Made by a program: the position numbers and the translations under genes. Under the pieces are notes generated by a model. The model was not told where the DNA came from. It saw only the letters and a list, made by a program, of their open reading frames with translations, and did not search any database. Below are positions 23,484-35,215 of a stretch of DNA of 64,000 bases, in pieces. Within the stretch, counting starts at the first letter, position 1; each line of letters opens with the position of its first letter. Origin of the DNA: Delphinus delphis (taxonomy: Eukaryota > Chordata > Mammalia > Artiodactyla > Delphinidae); assembly GCF_949987515.2 (NCBI RefSeq), contig NC_082684.1, forward strand, positions 47,396,006 through 47,460,005, written 5' to 3'.

Positions 23484-24800
23484 TGCGGCTACTATCAACA
23501 GGACTCCAAGCAGCAGGATGAGGCCAACCCACAGTATTGATCTCAACCCTGCTCTTCAGGATCCCAGACCCAACCTGCTGAAGAAATCCCATCAACCATC
23601 AGCGTTCACCGAAGAAAGCCAGGTGGCTTTCTCCTTATGTTTCTGTATTGATCTTTCTGCTAGGCTTGAGGAATTGATCCAGGTACAGCAGGATGTATTA
23701 GCCACTGTATAGACTTTGTCTCGGTAGCCCACAAACAGGAAATCTAGGACAATTCTATCATCCAAAACAGCCCTGGCCAGGGAGTGGGTGCTTCTCTGAA
23801 TGCCTTCCGTAGCCAACTGTGTCACTGATCATTTCAGCTAAAGCCAGGAACAAATTTTGTGTCACCTTTTATAATTGGATGATTCTTTTCATAGGGATAC
23901 CTGCCCACAACATGTGCATAAATAAGTTACCCCTCTGGGAAGCTCCCCTGGATGAACAAGGGTAGCCTCATCTTGCAGATTTTTACACTTATCTTAGGTC
24001 TGCCTGATGGTATTTCCTTAAATGCTTGAAGGTCTCTCAAAATACCTCAAAGACAGAGTCATTTTGTTTTGGAGAAGGAGGCAAAGCAACGCCTAACTTT
24101 TACACAGGTATACTACCAGGACACATATGGTGCTTCCAGAAAGAAAGTTTTGTGTTCAGTGTGGTGTCCCTTGCAAATGGGACCTATATCATTTTAGGGT
24201 ACAGGTTGACTTCCTTTGTGATGAGGAGTCCCAGTGATTCTGACAGAATCATTAAGGTGCATCCTTCTCCTATACCTAGCAGGTGTTTCTTTTCTAGGTG
24301 CCATGATCGTTGCTCTCCCTTCACTACCACAAAATTGTGTCTCTTTTCAGTAGCTATGATTACAACGTTTTTCCATTATCACCTACTTGCACCCAGACTC
24401 TCCAACTAGAAGCGTGAGATTCAGATAAACAAGAACATTTTTATTAAGCTTATAGACCCCTACATAGACCACCTTAGGGTTATTCAGCAAACACTGTACT
24501 CAACGAAGTGGTCATTATGATATAAGATCAAATTAGTCCAATAAGGGAATCCAGGTGGCCGAATCAGAATTAAGCTTAAATTCTCCAGACTACCTTTTGA
24601 TTGGCCACCACCAGGAGAATATACCAACTAGCCAGGCTTAGAGTTGTCCCCGAGAGACAGAAAGAGGTATCATTCCAGCACAGGTCAGTGTGAAAACTCC
24701 AAAATTCCTTCCAGAGAGGTTGATATAATCTCCCCCACCCTTTGTCCCAATTACTTCTTAGGAAGCAACTGGGAGAAAATGATTTCTTTCTGCTAAAGGC
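23484..24800 (-). pseudogene. Retroviral env relic (surface and transmembrane parts)
   Basis: Minus strand, between integrase and 3' LTR. The segment 23825-23592 reads like a class I (gamma-type) env transmembrane ectodomain: a helical heptad region followed by a CX6CC-like motif whose first Cys is now Tyr, the end reading NTSCC. In another frame, 23545-23484 encodes about 17 hydrophobic residues, the expected membrane anchor. The surface-subunit part (23830-24800) is too decayed to recognise. Several stops and frameshifts; no product possible. Class is inferred from the Cys motif. Confidence 0.6.
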
Positions 24801-24949
24801 TGCATTCAATGATTAAATTGTCTTACTAAAGTATGTGGGCAAGGAGAAGGTGAGGGAGACAGAATCAGAAATCTTTTCAAAGTAGATTTTTTAAGAGGCT
24901 GTTTCAACGTTGTCAGTATCAGATACCTGCAGAGAGTAGGATGGATGGG

Positions 24950-25330
24950 AAGGCCCATTAAATATCTTGACCAGAAACACATTGATGAGTGGCTTCTTCA
25001 ACAAAAGGTACACCATTGTCAGGCTGCGAATGTGACACAGATTGGTTTTGAGAGCCACAATGGTATGTTGGGAATTGGCTGATCACATCAGACAGCAATA
25101 CTGTACCCTGAAAACTTGTCAAGAGGGGTAAGGCACCACCAATAACACCCAAGAATAGGTCAAAGGTTCAATGCAGTCAATCTGCCAGGAGTAGGCATGG
25201 GACAACTAGATAGATGTGTGTCATAATTCTGACAATCTAGAGTACTTTAGTTTTTCTTAGCCTAGGGCAATAGATGAGTTGCTACATCCAGTGTGATGGT
25301 GGATTTCCAATGGTGGGAATATGGGTAGTA
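24950..25330 (-). pseudogene. Retroviral integrase relic
   Basis: The minus strand near 25200-25170 reads WQIDCIEPL, the usual WQIDYIGPL start of the integrase core with its first catalytic Asp. About 120 bases further, another frame reads QPDNGVPF, matching the second catalytic Asp block (DxGxxF). Frames are broken between them. Order relative to RNase H and env is that of a pol gene. Confidence 0.65.
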
Positions 25331-25339
25331 CAGGCTCAA

Positions 25340-25700
25340 TCAGCTGCCTCCTCAGAGAACAGGTCCTTACCACGGGCATCTACATAAGTGACACAGTCTG
25401 ATCAGAAGTTGTGATTTTTTCCCCCACAGTTTGCAATACCAAAGAAGGGAGTCTTTAATATGCCATTCTGTAGTTTTCCAAATGGTAGACCAAACAGCTA
25501 GATCATTGGCAACAACCCAAGAGTCAATAAAAACATTAAAAAGTTCATCAAGGAGGATATTGGCCAAAGGTATGAATATGGCCTTGAATTTTCCCCTCTG
25601 AGCAGACTAACCACATCTATTTTCAGTTCTGTAAAGCTGAAACAGGTTGAACAGCTACAGCAACCCAGAGGACAGCATCAGGTTACGACTTAACCAAACT
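25340..25700 (-). pseudogene. Retroviral RNase H relic
   Basis: The minus strand at 25567-25367 carries DSWVVANDLAVW, the DSWAVAxGLxxW block of retroviral RNase H, and WVAVAVQPV lies in another frame near 25665. One 66-codon open segment survives. Lies directly upstream of the integrase relic in the minus sense. Confidence 0.65.
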
Positions 25701-26866
25701 GTCAGTTGATCAGGCCAAGGCATTTAGGGATAACTCTGTGAATCTAGGCTCCAATAGATCCAGCCTCCCATTAGCTGAATTTGGGTGCCCCTGACCCTAT
25801 AGGACAGGGTAGAATAGAGATTTGGAGTGTCTGCATCCAAGTTTGAGGATCTCCCCTTCCCTAAGTTTTCCAGCATACTCAGATAGATTTGTATAGCCTT
25901 TGATGTCCCTTGGGGACAGGGGAACTTCGGCCCTATCCCTAAGCATCTATTTCCTTAAAGCAGCTGACGTTAGGGTAGAGGATGCTGGAGGAATCAGGGG
26001 ACATGAAGATTAAAAGTGGCTTTGTACCAGTAAGCAAGGATTCGTATTCACTTTGTGTTTGAAATGAACTGTTAAGTGTTTTATTTCCACATGGAAATGG
26101 CCCCAAAAGACAATGGAGAAAAAAAATCATCCCAAAGAAGGAAGTTTTTTAGCTATGTACCTTGTTCTCTTTGCTTGGTAAGAGACATAGCCTAATGTTG
26201 GGCTCTAAGCTCATTTATGGAGCCTAGTCAGATGGCAGGCAGTAGAAGGAATTAATTTGGGGATTAATGACAAGAAAGTTGAGGGATGAATCTTTTAGAA
26301 TGGTCCCAGAGTTTGTCAGTATTTGTGTTCCATATGAATAATCAGTAAAAGTTCCCACTGTAAAAGAATCTTTTTAATAACCAGTTGGACAAAGTGACCC
26401 ATCCAGTGGATTTATTTTAGCCCTTCCTTTTAGTCACCCTAATATTTGCTTAGTGGGATCATATATATAATGCCCATGGTGATAGGAATACAAGGAACAC
26501 TTAGGTTCAACAGTACAGACTTCTCGCCATGGGTAACTGCACTCCAGCTGGATGCCCAACTTACTTGCAGCAGCAGCAAAAAAAAAAAAAAAAAAAAAAT
26601 CAATTCTGAGACTTTTACAGAATTCCATCATCTGGGATGGTCCAAATATCTTCTCAGGGCAAGTTAATTACATCGAATCTTTTCCATTTGGGGGAAATAC
26701 AAATCTGTCCTCACTTGAGTAATTATTAAATTTTTATTTGCTTTTTCTGGTCCCCTCTGAGAGGACCACCATTCCAAGATTCACTGAATACTCTATCCTC
26801 AGTCACTTTAACCTGCACAACACTGCTTCTGACCAAGGACCTCATTTTACAGTGAACGTTTTAAAG
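25701..26866. other. Probable ERV internal remnant, unassigned
   Basis: Lies between the RNase H relic and MER20. No protein similarity recognised on either strand. An A run with GCA units sits at 26569-26600. Could be decayed RT/gag of the minus-strand ERV or part of the plus-strand ERVL at 27100. Confidence 0.35.
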
Positions 26867-27090
26867 CAGAGTGTCTTAACAGCAGCATCGTTGACATTTT
26901 GGGCAAGATAATTCTTTGTTGCAGAAGGCTGTCCCGTGCATAGTAGAATGCTTGTTATCTTCTCTGTTCTCTGCTCACTAGATGCCAGTCAGTAATGCTC
27001 CCCCACCCCACAAGTCCTGACAATAAAAAATGTCTCCAGACATTACCAAATGTTCCCTACAGGGCAAATCACCCCACTTGAGAGCAAATG
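26867..27090 (-). mobile_element. MER20 (hAT-Charlie MITE), antisense
   Basis: Near-complete match by eye to antisense MER20: 'gttgacattttgggcaagat', 'actagatgccagtcagtaat' and 'tgtctccagacattaccaaa' in order. Confidence 0.75.
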
Positions 27091-27099
27091 ATTTAAGAC

Positions 27100-27720
27100 A
27101 ATGTTCTATAAACCTCACACAAAGAAGAGCTGACTTTACAGAACAGTTGGATGGTCTATTTTAGAGTCAGTTACAGCATCAGCTGGGACACAATACACAA
27201 CCTTGCTGGGCTGGAGTGGTGTTTTTTATGATGTGGTTTATTCTCTGAATCTATAGCCAGTAAGGATGATGATTCTCCCATAGCCAGAATACATTGGTCT
27301 GGGAACCAAAGTATGAAAGATGGGTATCATCTATCATTATTATATGTAATAATTCATTTACAAATTTTTTCTCTACCATCCCCACAACAATGGACTCTGC
27401 TGTGTTAGCGATTTGGTACCAAAGGAAGGAATTATTCCACAAGGACACAAAACAGTTGTTTCATTGGGTTAGAAACCAAGGTCACCACCTGGTTATTCGT
27501 GCTCCATTTTTTAGAGGGAAAAACATTCTAAAGAAAAGGTAGAGTCTGAGTCTTAGCGGAGGTAGTTGAGCCTGCCTAGTGAAGACTGTCACCACATAAC
27601 AGTGGCAAGGGAGTGTAGAAGGAAAGCATCTGGATCATCTCTTAGTATTGTCATGCCCAGGAAAGTTAATGAGAGAATTCCGTGTCTAGTTAGGGAGCCT
27701 ATCTTATAGAAGATTAATCC
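27100..27720 (+). pseudogene. ERVL-type internal relic with dUTPase region
   Basis: The plus strand matches the 3' end of ERVL pol, where ERVL elements carry a dUTPase: 'gattctcccatagccagaat', then 'ttggtaccaaaggaaggaat', 'accacctggttattcgtgct' and 'catctcttagtattgtcatg', all in family order. Frames are broken. Orientation is opposite to the RNase H-integrase-env ERV on its left, so this is a second element. Confidence 0.6.
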
Positions 27721-27724
27721 CCTC

Positions 27725-29161
27725 CACTGGCCATTAGAAAAGCTTGAACATTTTTAAAGTGGTTTTAAGGCATCAGAGAGCTACCAAAGCAGCTAAGATG
27801 TGGGGGAAGGGAAGCCTATTGAGGTGAGTCAAGAAATTCTGTGCTCTTTTTCTCTGAATGCATTTGCTGAAGGATAAGCAATGGGCTGGAGAGGTTAAGA
27901 AACTGAGTAAAAAGTAGCTGTGAAGAGTCAGAGAACTGAGCAGACCTTCAATTGTCTCACAGGGATGGGAAGTCAGATATTGGAGATCAAACTACTACAG
28001 CACATTAGAGGAAAGGAAAACACATTAAAGTGAGCCAGGCATTCTTCTGCTTTTTTCCTGGAGGCATTCATAAGTAGCACAAGCCTAGAGATGGAGATTA
28101 TAAGCAGTAAGTGGAGGCTAAGAGGCTGAGACATTAACCAGAACTATCAGTAGTTTCATAAAAGATTGAAGTTGGAGTTCAGGACCCACAAGACAGAGCT
28201 CTGTGATAAACACCAAAAGCTTTGGGATCTCCCAAAGAACTACACCCTAGAAATAAGGAAACACTAGAAACAAATCAAACCTTACAGTGACTGAAAGGCA
28301 GCCTTGAATAAGATCAGTCCCTGATTGGATTAAGTGATTTGCTCCTATTGTAACTGCCTGCCAAAAAGCTAAAGAAAAGCCTCTTTAAAGAACGATAACA
28401 TCATACAGATCTTCTACAACATACTTGACACACTATCCAACATTCGATAAAAATTATCAAGAAACAGAATCAAGCAGGAAATAAATAGAAATAGATGCAC
28501 AGCAGATCCAGGTATTAAAGTTGGGAGACATAGACACTAAATAAACCATAGTCTATAAGATTAAAGGCAAAATACAAACTTTTACTGGAAAACTGTATCT
28601 ATTTAAAAAGAAGAATCAAATGGAATTAACAGATATAACAAGTGAAATTAAAAATACAATAGATGGGTATAAAAGCAGATTAAATAAAGGAAAAGCAGTT
28701 ATTTGGTAGATAGATCAGTAAAAATTATCCATATTAAAACAGAGTAGGAGAAAGAATGGGCAATATGGGATAGGGTAAAATGATCTAACACTTGTACAAT
28801 TGGAGTCATGGGAGAAGAAAGAGAAAATGTAGCAGAAGAAATATTTAATTAGATAGAAGTAGAGAATTTTCTAAAACGGACAACAGCTACAGATTCAAGA
28901 ATGCCTGAAAATTCAAGTAGGATAAATACAAAGAAAACCACACCCAGGTAAATCATAGCAAAATTGCTAAAAAACAGCTAAATACAAATACAAGAAAATC
29001 TTCAAAGCAGTCAAGGGGGGCTGTAGTACTTTCAAAGAACCTAAAGTAACAAAAAGGAGAGAAACCAGAAGACCAAAGAATGACATCTTTTAAAGTGTTG
29101 AAGTAAGAACCACCATCCAAGAATCCTACACATAATGAAAACGTCCCCTGAAATTGAAAGT
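27725..29161 (+). mobile_element. L1M 5' UTR and ORF1 relic, block 3
   Basis: Resumes the L1M 5' UTR after the ERV block. 28450-28560 matches the conserved 'tagaaatagatgcacagcag' and 'atccaggtattaaagttggg' parts; ORF1-derived text follows from about 28740 ('ccacacccaggtaaatcata', 'ccaagaatcctacacataat'). All frames are broken. Confidence 0.65.
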
Positions 29162-30190
29162 AAATGAGCCAAAGACCTTAAGAGACACCTCTCCAAAGGA
29201 GAAATACAGATGGCAAATAGACATATGAAAAGATGCTCCACATTACCTGTCATTGGGTAAATGTAAATTAAAATAACAATGAGATACTACTACAAACCTA
29301 TTAGAAGGGCCAAAATCCAGAACATTGACACCACCAAATCCTGGCAGTGTTGTGGAGTGACAGCAGCTCTCATTCATTGCTGGTGGGAATATGAAATGGT
29401 GCAGCCATTTTGGAAGACAGTTTGGCAGTTTCTTATAAAACCAAACATAGTCTTACCATACAATCCAGCAATCCTGCTCCTTGGTATTTGCCCAAAGAAG
29501 TAGAAAACTTACGTCCATACACACAAACACTGCACACGGCTGCTTATAGAAACTTTATTCATAATTGCCAAAACTTGGAAGCAACCAAGATGACCTTCAT
29601 TGGGCAAATGGACAAATAAATTGTGGTGAACTCACATGTGGATTATTTAGCACTAAAAAGAAAGGAGCTATCAAGCCATGAAAAGATATGGAGGAACCTT
29701 AAATGCAGATTGCTAAGTGAAAGAAGCCAATCTGAAAAGGCAATATGTGGTGGAATCCAACTAGATGACATTCTGGAAAAGGCAAATTTATGGAGATCTT
29801 TTTACTGAAAGATCAATGGTTGCCAGAGGTTGGGAGGGAGGGGAAGGAATGAATAAGCAGAGCACAGAGGATCTTTAGGACAGTGAAAATACTCTGGATG
29901 ATAACATAGGATGGATACATGTCATTATACATTGTCCAAACCTATAGAATGTACACCGAGAATGAATCATAATGTAAGCTGTGGACTTTGGGTGATTATG
30001 ATGTGTCAGTGTAGGTTTATCAATTGTAACAAATGGCGGGAATGTTGATAACGAGGGAGGCTATGCATGTGTGGGGACAGGGGTATATGGGAAATCTCTG
30101 TATCCTTTCCTCAATTATGCTGAGAACCTAAAACTACTCTAAAAAAAAATAAAGTCTTAAAAAATAAAATTAATTAATTAAAATTAAAAT
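29162..30190 (+). mobile_element. 5'-truncated L1 (ORF2 end and 3' UTR) inside L1M ORF1
   Basis: ORF2 C-terminal text (29160-29800; the 29470-29620 part is the usual 'LLGIYPK...' and 'NCQNLEATK' region), 3' UTR, and a tail with AATAAAGTC and AAAAAATAAAATT. It is flanked by aaattgaaag (29152-29161) and aaattgaagg (near 30198-30207), a likely 10-bp TSD. The L1M ORF1 text before and after joins if it is removed. Confidence 0.7.
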
Positions 30191-30604
30191 TTTTAAAAAA
30201 TTGAAGGTGAAATAAAGGCAGTTCCAGAAAACAGAAGCTGTGAGAATTCATCACCAGCAGACTTGCAGTCAAAAAAATAATTAAATGAATTTTTAAGCAA
30301 AAGAAAGTTAATATCAGAAAAAAAGCATGGAAATGTAAGAAAAAACAAAGATCAAGGAATGGAGTAATTATGTTGTCAAATCTAATTGAATATTGACTCT
30401 TTCAAACCATAAACTAAAAGACAGAAAAATAAAATAGTAAAAAATGCTTCATTAATCAAAAAAAAAAAAAAAAACTGCAAGCAGGCAGAAAAAAGATTGT
30501 AGAGTAGATAGAACAAATAGAAAAAAAATAGTAAAATAGTTATAAACCCAAATATGTGAGTAATTATATTAAATTTAAAATAACTCAATAATCCAATTAA
30601 AATA
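30191..30604 (+). mobile_element. L1M ORF1 end, block 4
   Basis: 'gaaggtgaaataaaggcagt' and 'gagaattcatcaccagcaga' are a diverged copy of the conserved ORF1 C-terminal text, continuing block 3. A 17-nt A run lies near 30459. Confidence 0.65.
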
Positions 30605-30621
30605 CAAAGATTTTAAAACTG

Positions 30622-30830
30622 CGGCTTCCCTGGTGGCGCAGTGGTTGAGAGTCTGCCTGCCGATGCAGGGGACACGGGTTCGTGCCCCGGTCCGGGAAGA
30701 TCCCACATGCCGCGGAGCGGCTAGGCCCGTGAGCCATGGCCGCTGAGCCTGCGCGTCCGGAGCCTGTGCTCCGCAACGGGAGAGGCCACAACAGTGAGAG
30801 GCCCGCGGAAAAAAAAAAAAAAAAAAAACC
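30622..30830 (+). mobile_element. CHR-type SINE, young, perfect TSD
   Basis: Complete copy with A/B boxes, GC-rich CHR body and A tail. Perfect 17-bp TSD caaagattttaaaactg at 30605-30621 and 30831-30847. Little divergence from the other short copies, so probably recent. The minus-strand ORF across it is a SINE shadow. Confidence 0.96.
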
Positions 30831-30847
30831 CAAAGATTTTAAAACTG

Positions 30848-31172
30848 AATTAAAACAACAAAACCCAAGTACACATTACTTAAAAAAAAGCCATCTTAAG
30901 CATAAGGAAAGTTAAACATCGATAGTGAAAGAATGAGAAAATACAGATACAATGTTGACATTATCCAAAAGAAAGCTGCTGTTGCTATAATATTTACAAA
31001 GTAGAATTGGCCAAGAAACGTGACTAAAGATAAAAGGGACAAAGAGGGAAAACTCATATATAGAAAAGGATTCATCCAAAAGGAAGTTACAACAATTCTA
31101 AATTTGTACCTAAGAGCATAGCCTCAAGACATATAAAGCAAAGTTTCATAAGATTAAAAAGATAGAGACACA
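30848..31172 (+). mobile_element. L1M relic, block 5
   Basis: Degraded plus-strand L1M text between two CHR SINEs; continuous in sense with blocks 4 and 6. Confidence 0.55.
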
Positions 31173-31387
31173 GGGGCTTCCCTGGTGGCGCGGTGGTTGA
31201 GAGTCCGCCTGCCGATGCAGGGGACATGGGTTCGTGCCCCCGTCCGGGAAGATCCCACATGCTGCGGAGCGGCTGGGCCCGTGAGCCATGGTCGCTGAGC
31301 CTGCGCGTCCGGAGCCTGTGCTCCGCAACGGGAGAGGCCACAACAGTGAGAGGCCCGTGTACTGCAAAAAAAAAAAAAAAAAAAAAA
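31173..31387 (+). mobile_element. CHR-type SINE
   Basis: Complete short CHR copy with A tail. Flanks gatagagacacag (31161-31173) and gatagacacag (from about 31388) form a slightly altered TSD. Confidence 0.93.
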
Positions 31388-32260
31388 GATAGACACAGAA
31401 TAGAGAGGAAAAATTAGTAAAGATATAGACGGTCTGAAAGAAATTTGACCTTGTTGATATATATAGAACACTACATCCAACAGATGCAGATACAAATTCT
31501 TTTCAAAAGCACACAGGACATTTACTAAAATGTTCATTTTGGTCCATTCTGGACCATGAAACAAGTCTTAATACATTTTGAAAGATTGAAATCAACAGAA
31601 TATATTCTCTGGCCATATTGGAATTAAGTTAGAAATCAGTAACAACTGAATAACTAGAAATAAGTAAATGTTTGGAAATTAAGCAATACACTTACAAATA
31701 ATCTATGGATGAGAGAATTCTTAGTGGAAATTAGAAAATATTTTGAACTAAATGATAGTGAAAATACAGCATATCAAAACTTGTGGTATCATAACAACTA
31801 AATGCAATTTGTGATCCTCATATAGGCCCATCCTCTACATCCTACAACATTAAAAAATACAACAATGTTAGTATTCTGAATAAGCACACAATTTCCAAGA
31901 AAAAAGTTACCAAAATAAACTCAAGAATAATAACAACAACAAAAAAATCTGAATGGCTCTATATGTATTCAATAAACGAATGTGTAATGTAAAACTTTCC
32001 AGAAAGAAAACTCCAGGCCCAGATGTCATCCCTAGTGAATTCTTCTAACATTTAGAGAAGAAATAGCATCAGTTTCCAAAGATTAGAAAATTTAATGGAA
32101 GATTATAGTAACTCTGAATAAGCAAGACCATCAAGGTCTCAGAACTTTCAGGTATGAAGATATAATTTCATCCACTTAAGAGAAAACTGCCTGAAAGCAA
32201 AGAGAATATGAAATAGGCAAATCATAAACACTAACTATAGTTTTTAACCAACTACAGATA
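31388..32260 (+). mobile_element. L1M ORF2 relic, block 6
   Basis: Plus-strand ORF2-derived text. Near 32010 it reads KTPGPDVIPSEFF, the conserved [12 protein letters not shown] block before the RT palm. Truncated around 32200. Confidence 0.65.
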
Positions 32261-32264
32261 TGTG

Positions 32265-33765
32265 GACCTGTATTTTTTCCATATATATATAATTTCTATT
32301 TTGAAAATAATTTTTCTCTTCCTCTCTTTCCCCCCTTTTAGTTTGTATAGAGTGTACTGGTGGTAGTTAACCTGGTAGTTTACAGGTTATGGGATATATA
32401 GCCAGGATCATAATAGAACAGGAGGAAAGACATGATCTAGAAATTTTAGACTTGTTGCTGAATATAGGAGCTGAGGACCCATGGTGAAGAATAGGTGGGT
32501 AGCAAGTGGATACTGGCCCAAGCACTGGCTTTCTCACTGTCAGGCTTAGGTGAAGGACCTATAGGGCTTATAAATTAACCTCTCCTGTGAAGGACCTATA
32601 GGGCTTATAAATTAACCTCTCCTATGGACTCATGGGGCAGCTGGAGGCTTGGAAGCCCAACATGGTGATCTATACTAACATGATCATCATGAGTGTAAAG
32701 AAGGGCTTTCAAAAAATAAGAGTTGCAGGTGGTCTATGTAGTCATGAAAGAATGAAGTACAGAGAGAGCTCCCTGAGGCCACTGAGGATCACACCCAGAG
32801 GCAACATATCTGAGTAATTCCTTCTGAACAACATAGCTCAGTGCTATTCTTGGATCTAGGCCTACTAAATATGTTGGGGTTTGATAGTGATCAAGATTAC
32901 ACAGCAACAGATAGTTGAATGAACAAACGGATTAACATCATACTTTAAGTATGAGCCCAAGAATGTGTTTGAAAGCAGCTGCTATGGGAAGTACTGGAAC
33001 AGAGTCATGATAACAGACCAGCACAATCTGGCGCCCAGGACTGAGAGTCGGCCGTTTGATGAACTTAATAAAAGGGTTATGTTTTCTAATACCACTGCTC
33101 CAGCGAGCTCAAATCCCCCAAGAGCAGACAGAGAAGCTAAAGAATGAGATTCTAGGCGAGCCCTCATTAAATCAAATGAGAAGTCCAAGCCCAGGAAAGA
33201 CAGGCCAAGTATCGACTCAGAGACATGGGTGGTTCTCCCATACTGCTTAGAGTTCCATTATATTTTGGCTCAGTTTTAAAAGTAGTACTCTGGTCACCTG
33301 TCATAAGCAGGAGATTTTTATCTTAACAAGAGATGATTTTCATGTACTTGGAAAATTCCCGTCTCGTGACAAAATATTATGAAATAACAATAGATAGCAC
33401 ATTTTCTTTCTTCCTAGGAAGCTGAAGTACTTTGACATACATCTTTTTAAATCTTAAAACAACCCTTTGGAACTATGAGAAAGAGGGGATTAAATCTATT
33501 TCGCATATGGAATACCCAAAGCTTGCACAAAAAGTTAGTGTCAAAAATGGTCAAGAAGAGAATGCGGTGTCTCCAGCTCCCAGCCCAATGGTCTTTCTCA
33601 GTCTTAGCTCTTCTTTGGTGACTTTCTGGACCCACTTCTGTCCACAGGAAATTCACTTCACAATCAATCCTATTCCATCAGCAAAGACTTGTTGATATTG
33701 CTATGTGCAATTTACTGTCTAGGTGTCAGGAGGGTATGGTGGACACTGTGCTTGAGAGGAAACAT
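32265..33765. other. Unassigned DNA with a 37-bp tandem duplication
   Basis: No gene recognised. Apart from the exact duplication at 32550-32623, only short chance ORFs on both strands (for example 32982-33250). Confidence 0.45.
32550..32623. repeat. Exact 37-bp tandem duplication
   Basis: Two identical 37-bp units, 32550-32586 and 32587-32623, each starting gtgaaggacctatagggctt, with no mismatch. Confidence 0.97.
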
Positions 33766-33769
33766 CCAT

Positions 33770-34255
33770 CCCATCCCTCCCCTCATGGATGGTGTCAAAG
33801 CAGTTTGTGGAATTTTCAGCAGCTCAAAGTGTAGATCTGACTGGTCTAGAGAGTTATCCTATCCCCCATGACAGTGACTGGTTTAGGAATGGGCATGTGA
33901 CCAAAGAGAGATTTTTCTGGAGGCCACCGAGGAAGTGCTTTCTCACTCTTAAGAGAGAGCAACGGGGAAGCAGACGCTCCCCTGATGATTGCTACTGGCA
34001 GCCATCCCACAGCCCCAAGAGGAACTGCCTTAGGATTAAACTGACACTGTGGACGGCAATGTGGAAGATGAAAAGATGCTGAGTCTTTGATGACATCATT
34101 GAACTTCTTGATCTACTGAAGCTGAAGCCCACCCCTACTTCCGATTTTCCTCACATATGTGAGCTGAAGAATAACCTTATTGTATAAGCTAGTTTCAGTT
34201 GGCGTTCCTATTGCTTACAGCTGAAAACATTCTAATGCAAAAGGACTCAGAAAGA
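33770..34255 (+). mobile_element. Ancient LTR-like repeat, subfamily unassigned
   Basis: Contains 'gtttaggaatgggcatgtga' and, at the end, 'agctagtttcagttggcgtt' followed by 'cttacagctgaaaacattct', the usual layout of an old mammalian LTR-type repeat ending. A related end lies at 40270-40545. Confidence 0.5.
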
Positions 34256-35039
34256 ACTAAGCTCACATGCAAAAGGAACCTACTTCTGCATTCCAGAACC
34301 TCCTTTCCAGTCTTCATTCCACCCAAGCAGGACCTGCTCTTCACTACCCCAGCAGCCCAGGATGCAGACTCTTCATGGCCAACCCCATGCTCTCCTCAGC
34401 AGCTTTCTCCTGGTACCGTCCAACAGTCATGGTTCGAGCCACTAAATATCCAGATTTATGAAGGGATCCATGCTCATTTATACAATCTTCTGTGTGAGGT
34501 TGGCCCAGGCACTCCCAGGGTCAGGGTTATGTTGGGAGTAGTCGACCTGTTACGCGCTTTCTAAATTTTAGCCCTGACTATATCCCTCTTGTTGCATGTT
34601 AAGGCTTCCTCCAGGTATTTTGTCTTTAGGGGGAAGGGAGAGGAAGACACTGTCTTCCCTGGGGTCACTTTCCAATCCTACATAGTGATTTTCACTGACT
34701 TTGAGCTTTCCAGTCTCCAGAGTACACACACCTACTCCCTAAGCTTCCCTGTGTCCAGGTGTCCCTGATTTGATGGTTTCCCAAGACCAACCCAAAAGAG
34801 ACAACAGGTGTCCAGAGCTGAGCTCCCAAAGGGAGACTCCTCACAATACAATGGATCCAGTGTGACCGAAACTATGTGCTAAGCAGCGGCGTGAGTATTA
34901 TGCTGAGCCCTACAGAGCTGAGGGTCTGGAACTGGGAGTCAGCAGAAGGACAGGAAAGAGCAGACTTTTGGTGATTTCAAGAAGCAGGAACTGGCTCTGG
35001 GGCTGGAATCGTGGGTGGCTTCACCATGAGGGTGTGGAG

Positions 35040-35215
35040 CATTGACTCTGAAGTCGAACTGACCGAATTCACTTGTCACCTCCCAGATTTTCTAGCTTTG
35101 TTGCTTTTGACAAGATCCTTAACTTCTCTGAGCTTTGTGTAGAATGGAGCAATGATTGCTGCCTCTTGGGGTTGTTTTGAGGGAAAAACAGTGACAAAGC
35201 ACCTGGCACACACCT
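35040..35215 (-). mobile_element. MIR SINE, antisense
   Basis: 'ttgacaagatccttaacttc' and 'agcacctggcacacacc' match the antisense MIR core and end. Confidence 0.55.

Noticed and set aside
26569..26600. A run after GCA repeats, considered as a SINE tail
   Set aside because: No SINE body or TSD next to it; treated as a simple repeat in a decayed ERV.
30622..30700. tRNA-like A and B boxes
   Set aside because: They belong to SINE heads; the tRNA fold and its 3' half are not intact, so no tRNA gene.
30597..30833. Minus-strand ORF whose peptide recurs at several places in the window (also 12660, 17322, 31146, 61698)
   Set aside because: All are translations of the same CHR SINE; the recurrence reflects the repeat, not a gene family.
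34199..34564. 121-codon plus-strand ORF
   Set aside because: Begins in an old LTR-like repeat, is overlapped by another frame and shows no domain or splice context.
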